A DNA stretch of 64,000 bases from Altererythrobacter sp. (GCA_017308255.1 JAFKFN010000013.1:39278-103277); one strand, 5' to 3'; shown: positions 24,317-34,424, counted from the first letter of the stretch. Made by a program: numbers and translations. The notes: generated by a model not told the origin, from the letters alone.

Positions 24317-25519
24317 ATGAGCGGACAGGCGGATCGCAAGCGCGCCACCCGCGTGGTGGAAGCCGGCCGGCGCAAGGAATGGACCGGCGCGGCGGTCAAC
24401 CCGCCGGTGTGGCGCGGCAGCACCCATCTCTACGCCGACAGCGCGGATCTCGCGCGCGGGCGGCCCAATGAGGACGGGCATTTCTACTACGGCCGGCGCG
24501 GCGCCCCCACGCAATGGGCATTGGCCGAAGCGCTAACGGAGCTGGAACCGGGGGCGCACGGCACCCTGCTTTATCCCAGCGGAGTGGCCGCGATCGCCGG
24601 GGCGCTGCTGGGCGTGCTGGAAAGCGGCGACGTGCTGCTGATGACCGACAATGCCTATGAGCCGAGCCGGGCCATGGCGAAGAACCTGCTGGCGCCGCTG
24701 GGGATCGAGACGCGGTTCTTCGATCCGTTCGATCTCGCGGGCTTCGCGGCGCATTTCGACGGGCGCACCAAGGCCGTGCTGCTGGAAAGCCCCGGCAGCC
24801 AGACCATGGAGATCTGCGACGTGCCCGCGCTCTGCGCCATGGCGCGGGATCATGGGGCCGCGAGCCTGATCGACAATACCTGGGCCAGCGCGCTGGGTTT
24901 CCCGGCGCTGGCGCGCGGCTGCGACGCATCGATCATGAGCCTGACCAAGCATGTCGGCGGCCATTCGGACCTGATGATGGGCTCGGTCACCGCCGGAGAG
25001 GCGCTCTATGGGCGCCTACGCGCGAAGAGCCAGGCACTGGGCCAGGTCGTTTCCCCGGACGATGCCGCGCTGGCCCTGCGCGGCCTGCGCACGCTGGATG
25101 TCAGGCTGCAGCGCGAGACGGCAAGCGCGCTGAAGATCGCCGAATGGCTCGCCGGCCGGCCCGAAGTGGCGCATGTGCTGTGCCCGATGCTGCCGGGGGC
25201 GCCGGGGCACGCGCTGTGGAAGCGCGATTTCACCGGCGGCTGCGGGCTGTTCAGCTTCGTGCTCAAGGGCGGCTCTCCGGCCAGCCGCGCGCGCTTCATC
25301 GACGCGCTGGAGCTGTTCGGCATCGGCTATTCGTGGGGCGGCTTCGAAAGCCTGGTCATTCCCTTCGATCCCGCGCGGGCGCGCAGCGCCACCCCGTGGC
25401 CGCCGGCGGGATGGGCGGGCGAGGACAAGCTGGGCGTCCGCCTGTCGATCGGGCTGGAAGACCCGGAGGACCTGATCGCCGATCTCGCACGCGGCTTCGC
25501 GGCACTGGCGAATAGATGA
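24317..25519 (+). CDS. metC: Cystathionine beta-lyase
   Basis: A 400-residue PLP enzyme of the Cys/Met metabolism family. The PLP lysine is K211 in SIMSLTKHVGGHSDLMMG; the substrate/PLP pocket residues appear in YGRRGAPTQWALAEAL, LLYPSGVAAIAGAL and LIDNTWASALGFPA. The YGRRGAPT and IMSLTKHVGGHSD patterns favour beta-lyase (MetC) over gamma-synthase. It would convert cystathionine to homocysteine. Its end overlaps the mscS-like start by ATGA. Confidence 0.9.
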   Translation: MSGQADRKRATRVVEAGRRKEWTGAAVNPPVWRGSTHLYADSADLARGRPNEDGHFYYGRRGAPTQWALAEALTELEPGAHGTLLYPSGVAAIAGALLGVLESGDVLLMTDNAYEPSRAMAKNLLAPLGIETRFFDPFDLAGFAAHFDGRTKAVLLESPGSQTMEICDVPALCAMARDHGAASLIDNTWASALGFPALARGCDASIMSLTKHVGGHSDLMMGSVTAGEALYGRLRAKSQALGQVVSPDDAALALRGLRTLDVRLQRETASALKIAEWLAGRPEVAHVLCPMLPGAPGHALWKRDFTGGCGLFSFVLKGGSPASRARFIDALELFGIGYSWGGFESLVIPFDPARARSATPWPPAGWAGEDKLGVRLSIGLEDPEDLIADLARGFAALANR

Positions 25520-26478
25520 GCGCCCCCACGCGCATCCTGCAGGACATCGAGCCGGGCAGCCAGGCGTGGAGCCTGATCTCCACGCTCGATCGCTGGGGCT
25601 TCGACCTGTTCGGCACGCGCATATCGGTGTGGACCGCCGTGGTGGCGCTGGCTGTCATCATCGCGGCGCTGCTGATCGCCCGGCTGACGATCAAGGTGGC
25701 CGGCTGGCTGATCGGCACGATCCAGGGCCTCGACACCACGCAGCGGCTGCTGTCGCAAAAGCTGGTCGCGATCACGGTCTGGACCGTGACCTTCCTGCTG
25801 ACGCTGGACATCCTCGGGATCGACCTCACCGCGCTGGCGGTGTTCTCCGGTGCCTTCGGCCTGGCGCTGGGCTTCGGCTTCCAGAAGACCTTCGGCAACC
25901 TGCTGGCCGGGATCATCCTGCTGATGGACCGTTCCATCAAGCCCGGCGACGTGATCGCCGTGAACGACGGCATCACCAATACCGTGGGCCAGGTGAAGAA
26001 GATCGGCATCCGCGCGGTCTCGGTCACCACGCGCGACAAGAAGGAATACCTGATCCCGAACGAGAACCTGATGATCAATCAGGTGGAGAACTGGTCGTTC
26101 AGCTCGCGCGACGTGCGTATCCGCGTGCCGCTGACAGTGGCGCCGAATGCCGATCTGGAACTGGCCGAGCGGCTGATGATCGAAGCGGCGGCCGAAGTTC
26201 CGCGCGTATTGCCCATGCCCAAGCCGGCGGCCTGGCTGATCGACCTGCACGAAGCCGGCGCCACCTTCGAGATCCGCGTGTGGATCAACGATCCGGAGGA
26301 AGGGCTCGCCAGCGTCCATTCCGACGTGCTCAAGCGCGTGTGGAAGCTGTTCCGCGAGCACGGCATCGAATTGCCCGACCGGACCTTGCGCGATGTGAGC
26401 CTGCGCGACAGCGAGGCGCTGCGCCGGATCGTGGCGGAGTTGCGCGAGGCGCAAAAGATCGACGGAAACTCCAGCTAA
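25516..26478 (+). CDS. MscS-family mechanosensitive channel
   Basis: A 320-residue small-conductance channel-type protein: membrane helices at about 37-60 and 82-105 and the pore helix with its Gly/Ala repeat (ALAVFSGAFGLALGFGFQKT), then the beta domain with KPGDVIAVND and YLIPNENLMINQVENWS, and a C-terminal alpha/beta domain. It would release osmolytes under turgor stress. It overlaps metC by 4 nt, so it is probably transcribed with it, although no functional link is known. Confidence 0.92.
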   Translation: MSAPTRILQDIEPGSQAWSLISTLDRWGFDLFGTRISVWTAVVALAVIIAALLIARLTIKVAGWLIGTIQGLDTTQRLLSQKLVAITVWTVTFLLTLDILGIDLTALAVFSGAFGLALGFGFQKTFGNLLAGIILLMDRSIKPGDVIAVNDGITNTVGQVKKIGIRAVSVTTRDKKEYLIPNENLMINQVENWSFSSRDVRIRVPLTVAPNADLELAERLMIEAAAEVPRVLPMPKPAAWLIDLHEAGATFEIRVWINDPEEGLASVHSDVLKRVWKLFREHGIELPDRTLRDVSLRDSEALRRIVAELREAQKIDGNSS

Positions 26479-26546
26479 AGCTCACCTAGCCCCCCGCCAA
26501 TCCATTATGGCTGGCACCCGGCGGCCTTCATGGCCATTTGCGCGGC

Positions 26547-27305
26547 ATGATTACGGTGGGCACAGTGTATCTTGTCGGCGCCGGCCCCGGCGCGGCGGAC
26601 CTGTTGACGCTCCGGGCGGCGCGGCTGCTCGGCGCGGCGGAGCTGGTCGTGCATGACGGGCTGGTCGATCCCGAGGTGCTGGCCATCGCCCGCCCCGGCG
26701 CGCGGCTGGTCTCGGTCGCCAAGAGCCGCGCCCGCCACACCCTGCCGCAGCACGAGATCAACGCGCTGCTGGTGCGCGAAGCGCTGGCCGGGCGCGACGT
26801 GGTGCGGCTGAAAGGCGGCGATCCCCTGGTGTTCGGGCGCGGCGGCGAGGAAGCGGAAGCCTGCCGCGCGGCCGGCGTGCCGGTGGAGATCGTGCCGGGC
26901 GTGACATCGGCCCTGGGCGCGGCGGCGGCGGCGCAGATCCCGCTGACCCATCGCGACGCGGCGAGCATCGTCAGCTTCGTTGCCGGCCAGTGCAAGGGAT
27001 TGACCGAGCAGAACTGGGCCGGCCTTGCCGGCAAGGGCCGCACGCTGGTGATCTACATGGGCGTGAAGACCGCGCCCCGGATCGCCGAAAAGCTGATGGC
27101 CGACGGCCTGACGCCGGACGTGCCGATCGCCGTGGTGGAAAACGCCGCGCGGCCGGCCATGCGCGTGCTGCGCGGCCCCCTGGCGGGCCTGGCGCAGCTT
27201 GTCGAACGCGAGCGGGTGAAAAGCCCGGCTCTGATCATCATCGGCGACGTGGCGGCTCGGGAAGACGCCGCGCTGGCCCAATTCGCGCTGGAGGCGCATT
27301 CGTGA
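26547..27305 (+). CDS. cobA: Uroporphyrinogen-III C-methyltransferase (SUMT), siroheme synthesis
   Basis: A 252-residue SAM-dependent methyltransferase that makes precorrin-2 from uroporphyrinogen III. Visible are the N-terminal VGAGPGAADLLTLRA, VRLKGGDPLVFGRGGEEAEA, EIVPGVTSALGAAA and PLTHRD. It lacks the CysG dehydrogenase/ferrochelatase half, so another enzyme must finish siroheme. It opens the sulfate-assimilation operon, which fits a supply of siroheme for the sulfite reductase. ATG 26547 is chosen over TTG 26538. It overlaps the next gene by GTGA. Confidence 0.94.
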   Translation: MITVGTVYLVGAGPGAADLLTLRAARLLGAAELVVHDGLVDPEVLAIARPGARLVSVAKSRARHTLPQHEINALLVREALAGRDVVRLKGGDPLVFGRGGEEAEACRAAGVPVEIVPGVTSALGAAAAAQIPLTHRDAASIVSFVAGQCKGLTEQNWAGLAGKGRTLVIYMGVKTAPRIAEKLMADGLTPDVPIAVVENAARPAMRVLRGPLAGLAQLVERERVKSPALIIIGDVAAREDAALAQFALEAHS

Positions 27306-27598
27306 AGATACTGACGGGTAACGATCTGAAGACCGGGCGGGTCATCTGGTGGGATGGCCAGGGCTGGTCGCTTCATGTCGAGGATGCGGCCGACGTGCAT
27401 GACGACGGCGAGGCGATCCTCGCGCGCGAGGAAGCCGCCTGCCGTGTCAACGGCCCGATGTTCATCGAAGGCGAGCGTACGGCCGAAGGCGTGCGCCCGG
27501 CGCATATCAAGGACCGCATCCGCGCCCTCGGCCCCACCGTGCGGGCGGACCTGACGCTGAAGCCGGCCGATCCCAACGCCGGCAACTGGGTGATCTGA
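27302..27598 (+). CDS. DUF2849 family protein of the sulfite-reductase operon
   Basis: A 98-residue protein starting at GTG, which overlaps the cobA stop (GTGA); its own stop overlaps the cysI ATG (TGATG). Features are MKILTGNDLKTGRVIWWDG-like N-terminus, EAILAREEAACRVNGP, and RPAHIKDRIRALGPTVRADL near the end. Small DUF2849 proteins are regularly found between siroheme methyltransferase and sulfite reductase genes in alphaproteobacteria. No cysteine pattern for a cofactor is visible. A helper role for sulfite reductase is a guess from context. Confidence 0.8.
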   Translation: MKILTGNDLKTGRVIWWDGQGWSLHVEDAADVHDDGEAILAREEAACRVNGPMFIEGERTAEGVRPAHIKDRIRALGPTVRADLTLKPADPNAGNWVI

Positions 27599-29232
27599 TG
27601 TACAAGTACGATCAATACGACGACGCCATGGTGCGCGCCCGCGTGGAGGATTTCCGCGACCAGACGCGCCGCCGCCTGGAAGGCAAGATGACCGACGACC
27701 AGTTCAAGCCGCTGCGGCTGAAGAACGGTCTCTACCTCCAGCTCCACGCCTATATGCTGCGGATCGCCATCCCCTATGGCACGCTGAACAGCACGCAGCT
27801 GCGCAAGCTGGCGCATATCGCCCGCACCTATGACCGCGGCTATGGCCACTTCACCACCCGGCAGAACATCCAGTTCCACTGGATCAAGCTGGAAGACGCG
27901 CCCGATATCCTGGGCGAACTGGCCGATGTGGAGATGCATTGCATCCAGACCAGCGGCGAATCCATTCGCAACATTTCCGCCGATCACTATGCCGGCGCCG
28001 CCGCCGACGAGATCATGGACCCGCGCCCGTGGGCCGAGACGCTGCGGCAGATGACCACGTTCATGCCGGAATTCAGCTATCTGCCGCGCAAGTTCAAGAT
28101 CTGCGTGATCGCCGCCGAGGAAGACCGCGCGGCGATGCGCTGGCACGATTTCGGCCTGCGGATCGTGAAGAACGAGGCGGGCGAGATCGGCTTCGAGGTC
28201 TATCCGGGCGGCGGCATGGGCCGCACCCCGTTCATCGCCTACAAGAGCAGCGACTTCGTGCCGCAGCATCAGATCTTCAGCTACCTGCAAGCGGTGCTGC
28301 GGGTGTGGAACCGCCATGCCCGGCGCGACAACATCCACAAGCAGCGGATGAAGATCCTGGTCCACGAGCTGGGCGAGGAGGAATTCACCCGCCAGGTGGA
28401 GGAAGAGTTCCGGCATATCCTGACGCTGGGCACCGATTTCCCGCAGGCCGAGTACGACCGGATCGCGGCCTATTTCACGCCGCCGCCGTTCGAGACGGGC
28501 TTGCCGGAGGAAATCGACCGCTCCGACCCCGATTTCGCCGTCTGGATCGACCAGCAGATCGCGCCGCACAAGGCGCCGGGCTATGCGATCGTCAACGTGA
28601 GCCTGAAGCCCATCGGCGGCATCGGCGGCGATATCACCGCCGAGCAGATGGAGGTCGTGGCCGATCTCGCCGAGCGTTACAGCTTCGACGAGCTGCGCGT
28701 GGCGCATACGCAGAACCTGGTCCTGCCGCATGTGCGCAAGGCGGATCTCTATGCCGTGTGGCAGCAGCTGCGCGACGCCGGCCTGGCCGACGCCAATCTC
28801 GACCTGGTGACCGATATCATCGCCTGCCCGGGGCTCGATTATTGCAGCCTGGCGAACGCCCGTTCGCTGCCGGTCGCGGCGCGGATCGCGGAGCGCTTCG
28901 CCGATCCCGCGGTGCAGCACGATTTGGGCGAGCTGAAGATCAAGATCTCCGGCTGCATCAACGCCTGCGGGCACCACCACGCGGGCCACATCGGCATCCT
29001 GGGCGTCGACCGGAAGGGCACGGAGAACTACCAGCTCCTGCTCGGCGGATCGGGCGCGGAGGACGTCAGCCAGGCCAAGATCACCGGCCCCGGCTTCGAC
29101 GAGGCGGGCGTGGTCGATGCGGTGGAGCGCGCGGTCAATCACTACCGCACCATCCGCGAGCCCGGCGAACGATTCATCGATACTTATCGCCGCGTCGGCA
29201 TGGAAGGATTCAAGGAGGCGATCTATGGCTGA
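27598..29232 (+). CDS. cysI: Sulfite reductase hemoprotein (nitrite/sulfite reductase family)
   Basis: A 544-residue siroheme/[4Fe-4S] enzyme reducing sulfite to sulfide. It shows the N-terminal ferredoxin-like half-repeat with GHFTTRQNIQFHWIKLED, TSGESIRNISADH, and cluster cysteines in IIACPGLDYCSLANARS and KISGCINACGHHHAGHIGILG, written as GCINACGHHHAGH. The operon context argues for sulfite rather than nitrite. Electrons could come from a ferredoxin or a separate flavoprotein; no cysJ is present. The next gene starts 8 nt before its stop. Confidence 0.93.
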   Translation: MYKYDQYDDAMVRARVEDFRDQTRRRLEGKMTDDQFKPLRLKNGLYLQLHAYMLRIAIPYGTLNSTQLRKLAHIARTYDRGYGHFTTRQNIQFHWIKLEDAPDILGELADVEMHCIQTSGESIRNISADHYAGAAADEIMDPRPWAETLRQMTTFMPEFSYLPRKFKICVIAAEEDRAAMRWHDFGLRIVKNEAGEIGFEVYPGGGMGRTPFIAYKSSDFVPQHQIFSYLQAVLRVWNRHARRDNIHKQRMKILVHELGEEEFTRQVEEEFRHILTLGTDFPQAEYDRIAAYFTPPPFETGLPEEIDRSDPDFAVWIDQQIAPHKAPGYAIVNVSLKPIGGIGGDITAEQMEVVADLAERYSFDELRVAHTQNLVLPHVRKADLYAVWQQLRDAGLADANLDLVTDIIACPGLDYCSLANARSLPVAARIAERFADPAVQHDLGELKIKISGCINACGHHHAGHIGILGVDRKGTENYQLLLGGSGAEDVSQAKITGPGFDEAGVVDAVERAVNHYRTIREPGERFIDTYRRVGMEGFKEAIYG

Positions 29233-29665
29233 CGTGCTGCGTTTCCGCGACGATGCCGCGGCCGACGAGCCGGCGGTTTCGCTCGACGCGTTTCTCGACC
29301 AGACCAATGCCGTTTCGGTGCGCATCGAAGCCGGTGACGACGTGCGCCGGCTGGCCCCGGTGCTCGACCGGCTGCGGCTGGTGGAGATCGATTTCCCGAA
29401 GTTCCGCGACGGCCGCGGCTTTTCCAGCGCCAGCATCCTGCGCGAGATGGGCTATACCGGCGAGATCAAGGCGACCGGCGACGTGCTGGTGGACCTGATC
29501 TTCTTCATGCGCCGCTGCGGCTTCGACAGCTTTGCGCCCAACGTGCCGCTGGACCCGGCGGATGCGGAAGCGGCGCTGAACCGCTACCCCTACGTCTATC
29601 AGCACGCGGCGGATGCCGAAGTGCCGATCTGGCAGCTGCGCCACCCGGAACTCGCCAATGGCTAG
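29225..29665 (+). CDS. DUF934 family protein of the sulfate-assimilation operon
   Basis: A 146-residue protein with the family pattern RLRLVEIDFPKFRDGRGFS, LREMGYTGEIKATGDV, FFMRRCGFDSFAP and YPYVYQHA. DUF934 proteins are usually encoded next to cysI and cysH in proteobacteria, where they are thought to assist sulfite reduction. The ATG overlaps cysI by 8 nt and its end overlaps cysH by 8 nt. Cys at RRCGFD is the only notable redox residue. Exact function unknown. Confidence 0.88.
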   Translation: MADVLRFRDDAAADEPAVSLDAFLDQTNAVSVRIEAGDDVRRLAPVLDRLRLVEIDFPKFRDGRGFSSASILREMGYTGEIKATGDVLVDLIFFMRRCGFDSFAPNVPLDPADAEAALNRYPYVYQHAADAEVPIWQLRHPELANG

Positions 29666-30443
29666 CCGGGCCGTGGACGTCATCGATACCGGGCCCAGCT
29701 TCACCCAGGCCGACGCGGACGCGCTGAACGCGCGCTTCGCCGGGGTGGACGCGGCCACGATGCTGAAGACCCTGTTCGCCGAAGGATCGCTGGGGCGGGT
29801 GGCGGTCGTCTCCTCCTTCGGGACGGAGAGCGCGGTGCTGCTGCACCTCGTGGCGCAGGCCGATCCCACCGTGCCGGTGATCTTCGTCGATACGCTGAAG
29901 ATGTTTCCGGAAACGCTCGCCTATCGCGATGAGCTGACGCAGATGTTCGGCCTCACCCATTCCTCCGTGGTGCAGCCCGATCCCGCGGTGCTCTTGGCGA
30001 AGGACGAGAACGGCCTGCGCTGGTCGTGGGACCCGGACGGCTGCTGCGAAATCCGCAAGGTGGAGCCGCTGAAGCGCGCCAAGCAGGGCCTCGATGCCTG
30101 GATTTCGGGCCGCAAGGCGTTCCAGTCGGTCACCCGGCAGAACCTGCCGCGCTTCGAGATCGAGGAAGGGCGGCTGAAGCTCAATCCGCTGGGCGACTGG
30201 ACCAAGCAGGATCTCGACGCCTATTTCGAGACCCATGCGCTGCCCCGGCATCCGCTGGAAGCGCAAGGCTATCTCTCGGTCGGCTGCCAGCCCTGCACCA
30301 CCACCGTGAAGCCGGGCGAAGACCCGCGCGCGGGCCGCTGGCGCGGCTGGGACAAGACCGAATGCGGCATCCATTCGCCGAACGACCCGGCGCCCGAGGC
30401 CGACGAAGGCGAATTGCCGCCGGGCTACGAACCAGCGTTCTGA
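29658..30443 (+). CDS. cysH: Adenylylsulfate (APS)-type reductase of the CysH family, [4Fe-4S] form
   Basis: A 261-residue thiol-dependent sulfonucleotide reductase that converts APS (or PAPS) to sulfite. The cluster cysteine pairs are present: C129-C130 in DGCCEIRKVEPL and C210-C213 in SVGCQPC; the catalytic Cys is C236 in KTECGIH. The CC...CxxC arrangement marks the iron-sulfur APS-reductase group, unlike E. coli PAPS reductase. SSFGTESAVLLH is the pyrophosphate loop and DTLKMFPETL the adenylate site. It is the last gene of the operon; a hairpin follows. Confidence 0.92.
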   Translation: MASRAVDVIDTGPSFTQADADALNARFAGVDAATMLKTLFAEGSLGRVAVVSSFGTESAVLLHLVAQADPTVPVIFVDTLKMFPETLAYRDELTQMFGLTHSSVVQPDPAVLLAKDENGLRWSWDPDGCCEIRKVEPLKRAKQGLDAWISGRKAFQSVTRQNLPRFEIEEGRLKLNPLGDWTKQDLDAYFETHALPRHPLEAQGYLSVGCQPCTTTVKPGEDPRAGRWRGWDKTECGIHSPNDPAPEADEGELPPGYEPAF

Positions 30444-30451
30444 CCGGCTAT

Positions 30452-30496
30452 CCAGCCTTCGCCCTTCCCGCCGCCGGCGGGCACGGCGAAGGCTGG
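30452..30496. terminator. Strong hairpin between convergent cysH and EF-hand genes
   Basis: CCAGCCTTCGCC at 30452-30463 pairs perfectly with GGCGAAGGCTGG at 30485-30496, with a further GC-rich inner stem (CCCGCCGCCGGCGGG). There is no clear T tract on either side. Its place 8 nt after the cysH stop and just before the end of the convergent gene suggests a bidirectional terminator. Confidence 0.6.
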
Positions 30497-30509
30497 CGAT
30501 AGGCGCGGC

Positions 30510-30911
30510 TTACTGCCCGCCATGCTGGAAACGCTGCATCATCTGCTGGCGGAAGGCATCGCGTTCGGCCTTGGTCAGCTTGCCGTCGTGATCCGCGTCC
30601 TGCATGTCGAAGCGCTGGAGCTGGGCGGCCACATATTCGGCCTTGCTTTGCGGGCCTTGCGCCCCGCCCGGCCCACCGCCTCCACCGCCGCCCCGCGCGC
30701 CGCCGCCGAAGCCGGCCCGCCGCTCTTCAGGCGAAAGCGAACCGTTGTGATCGGCATCCAGCTGGTCGAAGCGCTGGCCGATGATCTTTTCCGCATCGCC
30801 CTTGGTCACCGTGGCATCGCCGTAAGGATCGGGCGGAGGGCCGCCCTGCGCCAGCGCCGGCATCGTAATGCAGGCGGCCAGCCCGGCCGCTGCCATCATG
30901 ATCTTCTTCAT
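30510..30911 (-). CDS. Secreted EF-hand protein
   Basis: A 133-residue exported protein: signal peptide MKKIMMAAAGLAACITMPALA, then two EF-hand calcium loops (FDQLDADHNGSLSPEE and FDMQDADHDGKLTKAE) separated by a Gly-rich linker (GGGARGGGGGGGPGG). Acidic residues at loop positions 1, 3, 5 and 12 are intact in both. It would bind calcium in the periplasm. AAGG precedes the ATG. It is a single gene, convergent with the cys operon. Confidence 0.88.
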   Translation of the reverse strand: MKKIMMAAAGLAACITMPALAQGGPPPDPYGDATVTKGDAEKIIGQRFDQLDADHNGSLSPEERRAGFGGGARGGGGGGGPGGAQGPQSKAEYVAAQLQRFDMQDADHDGKLTKAERDAFRQQMMQRFQHGGQ

Positions 30912-31024
30912 CCTTGCTCTCCCGTAACCCATTCGCGGGGCACCCTGTTGCGGGGCGCAAGCTCTGCCTCCGGCGCCCGCGCGGCAAGAGCCCACTTGGT
31001 CGCGATTTGTCGCAGCGAACCCGG

Positions 31025-31936
31025 TCAGAGCCAGCGCTGCTGGCGATACCAGCGGGCGGTGGCGGCGAGCCCTTCCGGCGTGGGGATTTCGGACGTCCAC
31101 AGATCGGCGGGAGGAGCCTTGTCGGCACGGCAGACCCAATCGGGGTGAACCATGTAGCCGACGCGATCGGGGGTAAGCCGCGCCCGATCCCCCCGTACCA
31201 GCCGATCCAGCCCGGCGCCGGCGCGCAGCATCCATTCGGGCAGGTGCGGCGCCCAGACCTTGCGCCCCATTGCCTGGCCGATGGCCCTGGCCAAGTCCCC
31301 ATGGTCCCAGCCGCCTTCGCGCCCGTCATCGGGTTCGAAGATGCGGCGGGACAGGGCTGGCGGGGCGGGCAGCAGCGCCACGAGCAGGCGCGCCAGATCC
31401 TCCACATGGATCACCGAAGCCCGCCCCTCCTCCGGCGGAATCGGGACCACGCCCCAGCGCGCGGCGCGGAACAGCTCGAACATCTCCCGATCGCGCGGGC
31501 CGTAGATCGCCGGCGGGCGAACGATGACCCAATCGAGCGCACTGGCCTGAACCCGTTCCTCCGCCTCGCGCTTGGATTCGCCATAGGCCGAAAGCCCCGG
31601 TTCCCGCGCCGCGAGGGAGGAGACGAACACGAAGCGGGACACGCCCGCTTCCACCGCCAGATCGACAAGCGCCTGAGTGCCGGCGACATTGCCGAGATGG
31701 AAGCCCGCCGGATCGGGCGCATTGACCACGCCGGCCACGTGAAGCACCACGTCCGCGCCTTCCACCAGCCGCGCCAGCGCGGCGCGATCCGCCAGATCGC
31801 CGCGTATCCATTCCACGCCCTCGCGTGGCGGCTGCTCACGCCGCGCCAGCGCCTTCAGCGGTAGGCCGCGGCGGCAAACCAGATCGACCACGGCCTGGCC
31901 GACGAAGCCGGTGCCGCCGGTCAGCGCTATCGTCAA
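31025..31936 (-). CDS. NAD(P)-dependent epimerase/dehydratase (extended SDR)
   Basis: A 303-residue atypical/extended short-chain dehydrogenase with the N-terminal Rossmann loop ALTGGTGFVGQAV, VVLHVAGVVNAP, FVSSLAAREPGLSAYGESKREAE with the Tyr-Lys pair, and RPPAIYGPRDREM. The start is a TTG overlapping the proB stop (TTGA), in line with translational coupling. The TGGTGFVG loop and NAPDPAGFHLGNVAGTQ segment resemble complex-I-NDUFA9-like and sugar-nucleotide epimerase groups. The substrate cannot be told. Confidence 0.82.
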   Translation of the reverse strand: MTIALTGGTGFVGQAVVDLVCRRGLPLKALARREQPPREGVEWIRGDLADRAALARLVEGADVVLHVAGVVNAPDPAGFHLGNVAGTQALVDLAVEAGVSRFVFVSSLAAREPGLSAYGESKREAEERVQASALDWVIVRPPAIYGPRDREMFELFRAARWGVVPIPPEEGRASVIHVEDLARLLVALLPAPPALSRRIFEPDDGREGGWDHGDLARAIGQAMGRKVWAPHLPEWMLRAGAGLDRLVRGDRARLTPDRVGYMVHPDWVCRADKAPPADLWTSEIPTPEGLAATARWYRQQRWL

Positions 31937-33066
31937 AGCAGCACCAGCTGATCGTGATGGATCACCGCCGCACGCGGGGCATAGCCGAGCAGCGCCTGGT
32001 GCTCCTCCGTCCGGCGGCCCTTGATGGCCGCCACTTCCGACGACGCATATTCGGTCAGCCCTTGCGCCACCGGGCGGCCCTGCTGATCGCGCACGAAGAC
32101 AGGATCGCCGCGCACGAATTCGCCGTCCACCCCGGTCACGCCGCTTGCCAGCAAGCTGGCGCCCCGACAGAGCGCGCGCGCGCAGCCGGCATCGACCGTC
32201 AACGTACCCTTCATCCTCAGCCGCCCGCCGAGCCACGCCTTGCGCGCGCCGTCGCGGCGGACGGGGAGGAACAGCGTCCCGATCTCACCCCCCAGCGCGC
32301 GGGCGAGTGGGGCCCGGTGCGTGCCGTTGACGATCGCCAGGGCGATGCCCGCGCGGCTGGCGATTTCGGCGGCTTGCAGCTTGGACGTCATCCCGCCGGA
32401 GCCGAGGCCCGAGCCGGACTTGCCGCTGGCCATCGCGTGGACAGCCTCGGTCACGCCTTCGACCAAGGGCAGGAGCGTGGCGTCCGGCTGGCGCGGATCG
32501 CGATCATAAAGGCCGTCCACATCCGACAGCAGCATCACCGCGTCGGCCCGCGCCGCCTGCGCCACGCGCGCCGCCAGCCGGTCGTTATCGCCGAAACGGA
32601 TTTCCGCCGTGGCGACCGAATCGTTCTCGTTCACCACCGGCACCGCCCCGGCCTTGAGCAGGCGGCCGAGCGTGGCGGCGGCGTTGAGATAGCGGCGCCG
32701 GTCCTCGAGATCTTCCAGCGTCAGCAGCAGCTGGGCGGCGGTGAGGCCATGGCCTTCGAGCAGTTCGCTCCACAAGCCGGCCAGCGCGATCTGCCCGACC
32801 GCCGCCGCCGCCTGCGCATCCGCCAGGGAGCCGCGCCCGCGCTTCGGCAATCCAAGCTTCGCCGCGCCGAGCGCGATCGCGCCGGAGCTGACGACAATGA
32901 CCTGCTGCCCGCGCTGGCGGGCCTCGGCGATTTCGGCCACCAGCGTCGCCAGCCAGGCCCGATCGGGCTTGCCGCTGCTGCCGAACAGCAGCGCGGAGCC
33001 GACCTTGAGCACAATGCGGTGCGCGGTGGCGGGATCGGCAAGATCGGTGAGACGGCGGATCGTCAT
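31933..33066 (-). CDS. proB: Glutamate 5-kinase
   Basis: A 377-residue protein: amino-acid kinase domain (1-260) with VLKVGSALL, VSSGAIALGAAKL, NENDSVATAEIRFGDNDRL and GLGSGGMTSKLQAAEIA, followed by a C-terminal PUA domain (about 275-370). It phosphorylates glutamate at the start of proline synthesis. proC lies 3.6 kb away on the same strand but not in the same transcript. Downstream it is coupled to the epimerase; upstream lies a GC-rich inverted-repeat element. Confidence 0.95.
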   Translation of the reverse strand: MTIRRLTDLADPATAHRIVLKVGSALLFGSSGKPDRAWLATLVAEIAEARQRGQQVIVVSSGAIALGAAKLGLPKRGRGSLADAQAAAAVGQIALAGLWSELLEGHGLTAAQLLLTLEDLEDRRRYLNAAATLGRLLKAGAVPVVNENDSVATAEIRFGDNDRLAARVAQAARADAVMLLSDVDGLYDRDPRQPDATLLPLVEGVTEAVHAMASGKSGSGLGSGGMTSKLQAAEIASRAGIALAIVNGTHRAPLARALGGEIGTLFLPVRRDGARKAWLGGRLRMKGTLTVDAGCARALCRGASLLASGVTGVDGEFVRGDPVFVRDQQGRPVAQGLTEYASSEVAAIKGRRTEEHQALLGYAPRAAVIHHDQLVLL

Positions 33067-33152
33067 TGTGGCCCGTTAACCGCAGATGCGAAGGGCGCAA
33101 AGTCATTCCGATTCGGGGGCGTCTGCCGAGGGAGGGGGCGTGGGGATTTTTT

Positions 33153-33299
33153 GGCGCTCGCAGAGGCGCGGAGGCGCGGAGAAATCGTGTTTGCGGCGAA
33201 GCCGCTTTAAGCCGGAATGATACCGCCAGTCGCAAGGCGGAGCCCAAAAAACGGCTTTGCCGGTACTTCCCTCTGCGCCTCCGCGCCTCTGCGAGCGCC
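33153..33299. repeat. GCGGAG-rich inverted-repeat element, copy 2
   Basis: A 29-nt inverted repeat with one mismatch joins 33153-33181 (core GGCGCTCGCAGAGGCGCGGA) and 33271-33299. The arms share the core found in the element at 9996-10204. It occupies the gap between obgE and proB; the 89-nt interior shows no gene. It could stop obgE transcription. Confidence 0.85.
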
Positions 33300-33320
33300 T
33301 GAATCTCCCGTGCAGGAGCC

Positions 33321-34385
<1,065 letters not shown>

Positions 34386-34424
34386 CTAGCCTCAAGCGCC
34401 GGCGGGCCATCCGGCCCCTTGGCT

